A DNA stretch of 64,000 bases, from contig NC_092803.1 of NCBI RefSeq assembly GCF_040954645.1, positions 77,228,263-77,292,262 of the forward strand, in the 5' to 3' direction. The stretch comes from Diabrotica undecimpunctata. Lineage: Eukaryota > Arthropoda > Insecta > Coleoptera > Chrysomelidae. Made by a program: the position numbers and the translations under genes. The notes beneath the pieces are model-generated. The model saw only the letters and a program-made list of their open reading frames with translations, made no database searches and had not been told where the DNA came from. Shown piece by piece: positions 60,513 to 64,000 of this stretch; the stretch's first letter is position 1, and each line of letters starts with the position of its first letter.

Positions 60513-61803
60513 CTAATGAAATATGTTGAGGAGGGTAGAACTGTTTGTCTCAAGCTGTTCATTCAGAATTATATCTGTGTTTTTTAATTTGTTGGTTTCC
60601 ATAGATTCTAACAAAGATAGCTTAAGGCCTTTATTTTGAATGTGTAGAATTTTAAATTCGTCATTAAAAGAATGATTATGATCTAGAAGGTGAAGTGCGT
60701 ATGTAGAATCTGTTTTTCTATTATTGAAAGCCCTTTTATGTTCTGCTATTCGTTTATTAAAATTTCTACCTGTTTGACCAATGTAAGTTTTTGGGCAGTC
60801 GCCACAATTAAGTTTGTACACACCACTGTGTAAGTGTTTTTTATGTTGGCTCTTGTTGTTTTTAATATATTTGGCTAGGTTGTTATTTGTTCTGAAAGCT
60901 GGTGTTATTCCTTTCTTTTTTATGTGTTTGGCTATTTTTGTTGATATTTTGCCTGTATATGTAATCGAGCAGAAGGTACTGGGTTTTTTCTCTGGTGATG
61001 GAAATACTAAGTTCAGGGTTTTCTTGTGTAGTTTTTGATTTAACATTTTATTAATTGTTTGTTCGTTGTATCCATTGTTTACTGCTATTTGCTTAATGAT
61101 ATTTAATTCTGTCTCAAAATTGTATTTTGACATAGGAATTGCTGTTAATCTATGTAACATACTATGATAGGCTGCCAGTTTATGTTGTGTGGGATGGGAT
61201 GATGAATTGTGAATAGTCGTGTCAGTATGGGTAGGTTTATGAAATATGGAGAAGTCATGTTTGTTTTTAAGTCTGGTAATTTTTAAATCTAAAAAATTTA
61301 TGGATTGATTTTGTTCTGTTTCTATTGTAAATTCAATATGACTATGAAGAGAATTAATATACGATAAAAATTGGTCGAGTTGCCTGTTAGTTCCTGTGAA
61401 ACATACCAGTACGTCGTCTACGTATCTCCACCAATATAAAAACTGTTTGAATATGGGATGTTTTGAAATCATTGTCTCTAGATGATCCATAAAAATATCT
61501 GATAGCAATGGGCTTAGAGGATTGCCCATTATAAGTCCTGCACTGTTATTTGTATATAATTCATTGTTAAATTCAAAGTAGTCCTGATTTATGCAAACTT
61601 CAAGAAGATGTAAAATTCCAGATGTAATGATTGGATTTGTACTATTTTGGTCTAAAAGGTTTTTTACTAGAATAAAAGTTTCAGTACGAGGGATACTAGG
61701 AAAAAGATTTTTTACGTCAAATAAAATTAATCTGGAGTTGTTAGGTATACTTTTTCCATTGTCAATTTGCCAAGCGTCGGCTTTTGAGGTTCTTTGATGT
61801 CGA
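60513..61803 (-). CDS. PLE polyprotein, RT plus GIY-YIG nuclease, N-terminus missing
   Basis: About 430 codons open from the truncation point to the stop at 60513; the first internal Met (61529) is not the true start, because RT text precedes it in frame. RT motif A FDVKNLFPSIP is near 61700-61735, motif B GLIMGNPLSPLLSDIFMD near 61480-61535, and motif C WRYVDDVLV near 61400-61430 with both Asp. NFLDLKITRL is near 61265-61300. The GIY-YIG nuclease is at about 60700-60825 (GVYKLNCGDCPKTYIGQTGR, KRIAEHKRAF). RT and nuclease together carry out target-primed insertion. The missing N-terminus means this copy is not autonomous. Confidence 0.92.
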
Positions 61804-62537
61804 TGCCGACCATTGGCGTGGAAATTAAGAAAAGGGATCAGTTATCAAACGCATATTTCAAGAAAAATCATATAATTTTTATTAATTTTTACATAATTAT
61901 ATTCAGGAAAATTTCTCAATTTTTGGGCAGAAATTGTTTAAACAATTTTTTAAACAAATTCAAAATATCACCTTTTGTGCTCCAAAAAATATTTTTTAGG
62001 TTTTTGGGTGACTCTAAATAAGATCTATGTCATTTTTCTCAAAAGTTAATAGTTTTGGAGATATAAGCGATTTAAAATCCGAAAAATGCGATACCTAATA
62101 TGCATTTTCGAGGCTTGAAAAATATGTAAATGAGTATTTTTGAGATTCAAGAGTATCTAAACTAAAGTATCAACATTGATTTTGGTGAGAAATCGGAGCA
62201 ATATTTTCCGTAGCAGAAAAAGGTGATCTTTTGAATTTGAATTGTTTCCGGCAAAAATGTCCGGCACCCTTCAACCTTCGATTTGTTTAAACGGGGCATT
62301 TTTGAATAGGACTCTTCAAAGGACAGAATCAGTTTTTTTTTCAAATGGGAGCGGGCTCACAACACCGAATAAATAACAAATTAATTCTTTCAAATTAAAG
62401 CTTGTTAATTTTAGTGATTTATAAGAATATTGGACTTATTATTTAGTTTTTACATAAACCATAATATTTTTTTACAATTATCTGTAAATAATGGCTCATT
62501 CTGTCAGAAAATTTTAAAACATTGTCTATCCAGCAAT
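61804..62537. other. No gene recognised
   Basis: AT-rich. Several phrases such as GTTTTGGAGATATAAGCGATTTAAAATCC read like old interspersed-repeat DNA, but I cannot name it. Confidence 0.35.
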
Positions 62538-63256
62538 TAAGATAGTCAACTGAAATTTAATTTTTAAACACGGCCTACTGTTAATGCACAAACAGGGTGA
62601 ATCTTCAATATTTTGCTTCGAGTTAGAGATATCTGAAAAAGTTATTTGGAAAAGATGTTCCAAATATTATTTTAACCCCACATAACAAAGTTTTATGTCA
62701 AAATTCGCACTTTTACTTTTTTCATTAATTGAAGAGCTTATTTCCAGTGTCTTAAATCCAAAATTTCGATTTTTTAAATTTTCTTTTTTTAAACTTTATA
62801 GATTTCTTCAAGTCTAGAATAAAGTTATATGTACCAAAACAACTTCTTATTTACCATTTAAAAGTGCATATGAAAATTGTAAAATTGTATAATTTGTATG
62901 TTAAATTTGTATGAAAATCTGTAATTTCATGGATTTCATTATATGGATGTAAGACACTTTGGAAATAAGCTCTTCAATTGTAGTCAGGATTCTAAAACGG
63001 ACAGTTGGCTGTCCCGAGATGCATCTTTAGACAGCCAATTGTAGATTTAGGATCGAGATTACAAATAATACTGAAAAACTAAAATTGCGAATTTTGTCAT
63101 GAAATTTGGTATGTGCGTTTACAATAAGTGGAACAACTTTTCCAAATAAGTTTTTCCGATTTCTCTAACGCGAAGCAAAATATCGAAAATTTACCCTGTT
63201 TGTGGATTCGCAGTAAGCCGCGTTTAAAATTTAAATTTCAGATGACTATCTTAAAA
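62538..63256. mobile_element. Long fold-back element
   Basis: The left arm, 62538-62765, is matched inverted by the right arm, 62949-63256. Shared landmarks are TAAGATAGTCA, CTGAAATTTAA, CACAAACAGGGT, ATATTTTGCTTCG and TTGAAGAGCTTATTTCCA. The right arm carries about 70 extra bases, including a small palindrome TGGCTGTC...GACAGCCA near 63005-63040. Non-coding. Either a MITE with long arms or a fold-back transposon. Confidence 0.8.
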
Positions 63257-63552
63257 AAATGTGCACTAACAACATGTATGACTGTGCAAAATGTCAAATC
63301 TGTATGTATTTTAGTAGCTGATATATAGAGTTGTCTTCATCTTAAATGCGACACACTGTATAATAATGAATACTAGTGTTCAAGATGCATCGCGATAGCT
63401 GTAAAGAAATTAATTAGAAGGACTGAAAAGAATCGTCAGTGTGCCTGTAAAATTGTAAACTGTTCGCTGAATAACGTCTTTTGCAGCAGTGTCAATCCTA
63501 CCCAATTTTTTATTTGGTCGCTTTCGTTTTAAGGAATGATCTGTAACTGTGC

Positions 63553-63770
63553 CTAATTTAATAATTGTATATATCGTCTTATACCCGATTTTTTTAATAC
63601 ATGAATTCTCGAAACAATTGCATTATCAGCCATCCCAATATTTTCTTTTTTCAAACACTCATACATATTTAAAACTATTCTTTGTGATTGTACGTGCAAA
63701 TCTTTATTTTTTAATTCAGAGCTGTCATTAACATAATTGTCATTATTTATTGATAACACAGAAGTTGATG
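63553..63770 (-). pseudogene. Possible N-terminal exon of a transposase-type gene
   Basis: VLSINNDNYVNDSSELKNKDLHVQSQ, then RIVLNMYECLKKENIGMADNAIVSRIHVLKKSGI, a pattern like the N-terminal DNA-binding helices of insect transposase-related proteins (helix with RIV.N.Y..L, then a VSR...GI turn), ending at a stop after about 70 codons. No splice donor is clear. I do not recognise the family with confidence, and nothing downstream continues it. Confidence 0.3.
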
Positions 63771-64000
63771 CATCTTAAAAAATGCCATCCTAGAAAAATA
63801 TAATATTACTTATAACTTATATTACCTATACCTTATAAGCCCCCGCCTCTGCAATAGGAAATATTTTAGGGTATCGGATAGCAGACAACAGGTGTTCATT
63901 AGAATTTATTGGTTTGCGCTTCGCGCTGTTGCCATAATGCATGAGTTTAAAATTAGTGAATATAACCTTAATACCATTATTAATATATCTGCAATTTTTC

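Larger units (their letters stand above)
60381..61803 (-). mobile_element. Penelope-like element, 5'-truncated
   Basis: Minus-strand PLE with an open RT/GIY-YIG frame and its 3' region, ending CAATAAAACACT at 60381, as at 24606. It is cut at about 61803, within the RT fingers. The frame has no interruption, so this is the youngest PLE here. Confidence 0.9.

Overview
The window looks like intergenic, repeat-dense DNA from an AT-rich animal genome, most likely an insect (a beetle is plausible, but nothing in the sequence fixes the species). I see no convincing host gene. Almost everything I can name is a mobile element or a decayed piece of one: Ty3/gypsy LTR element, Penelope-like elements (PLEs), several LINE families (endonuclease/RT elements with CFDP2/RTE-like tails, and jockey-like elements with ORF1, endonuclease, RT and RNase H), mariner/Tc1-type DNA transposons, a tRNA-derived SINE, and fold-back or MITE-like elements.

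Layout. 0.9-1.8 kb: dead mariner-type transposase. 3.8-4.0 kb: tRNA-like SINE. 4.4-9.7 kb: a LINE tail duplicated in tandem, the second copy split by a complete young Ty3/gypsy element (5133-9518) with 322-bp LTRs that look identical, a 4-bp target duplication, a tRNA-Leu-type primer site and one 1224-codon ORF. That ORF has an N-terminal SAP domain and a C-terminal macro-like domain plus CCCH zinc finger, but lacks protease and most of RT. 11.5-21.6 kb: four LINE relics and a Tc1 relic. 22.7-23.6 kb: a 27-bp-TIR element carrying a small coding exon with a splice donor. 24.6-26.9 kb: two PLE pieces in divergent orientation. 26.9-28.6 kb: two long AT microsatellites around an LTR-like stretch. 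30.4-37.2 kb: LINE pieces and a mariner-type transposase. 37.15-37.99 kb: inverted PLE terminal repeats. 38.7-40.9 kb: two MITEs. 41.2-46 kb: a near-full-length but broken LINE. 46.9-54.4 kb: minus-strand LINE pieces, one with its endonuclease split by a 2.84-kb mariner-type element with about 640-bp inverted repeats and a spliceable intron. 54.8-56.9 kb: LINE with ORF1 joined almost directly to RNase H. 59.2-61.8 kb: LINE tail and a PLE with an open RT/GIY-YIG frame. 62.5-63.3 kb: long fold-back element.

The thread that runs through the window is a set of hammerhead-ribozyme-like RNA folds, eight clear and one doubtful. Where the flanking element is identifiable they sit at PLE ends. They share one architecture while their stem sequences differ, and several show a coupled change at the C3-G8 positions to U3-A8. 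Hammerheads in PLE terminal repeats are established; the variant core and the density here are what deserve checking. The second notable item is the Ty3/gypsy element, which appears to have moved very recently although its own RT is missing.
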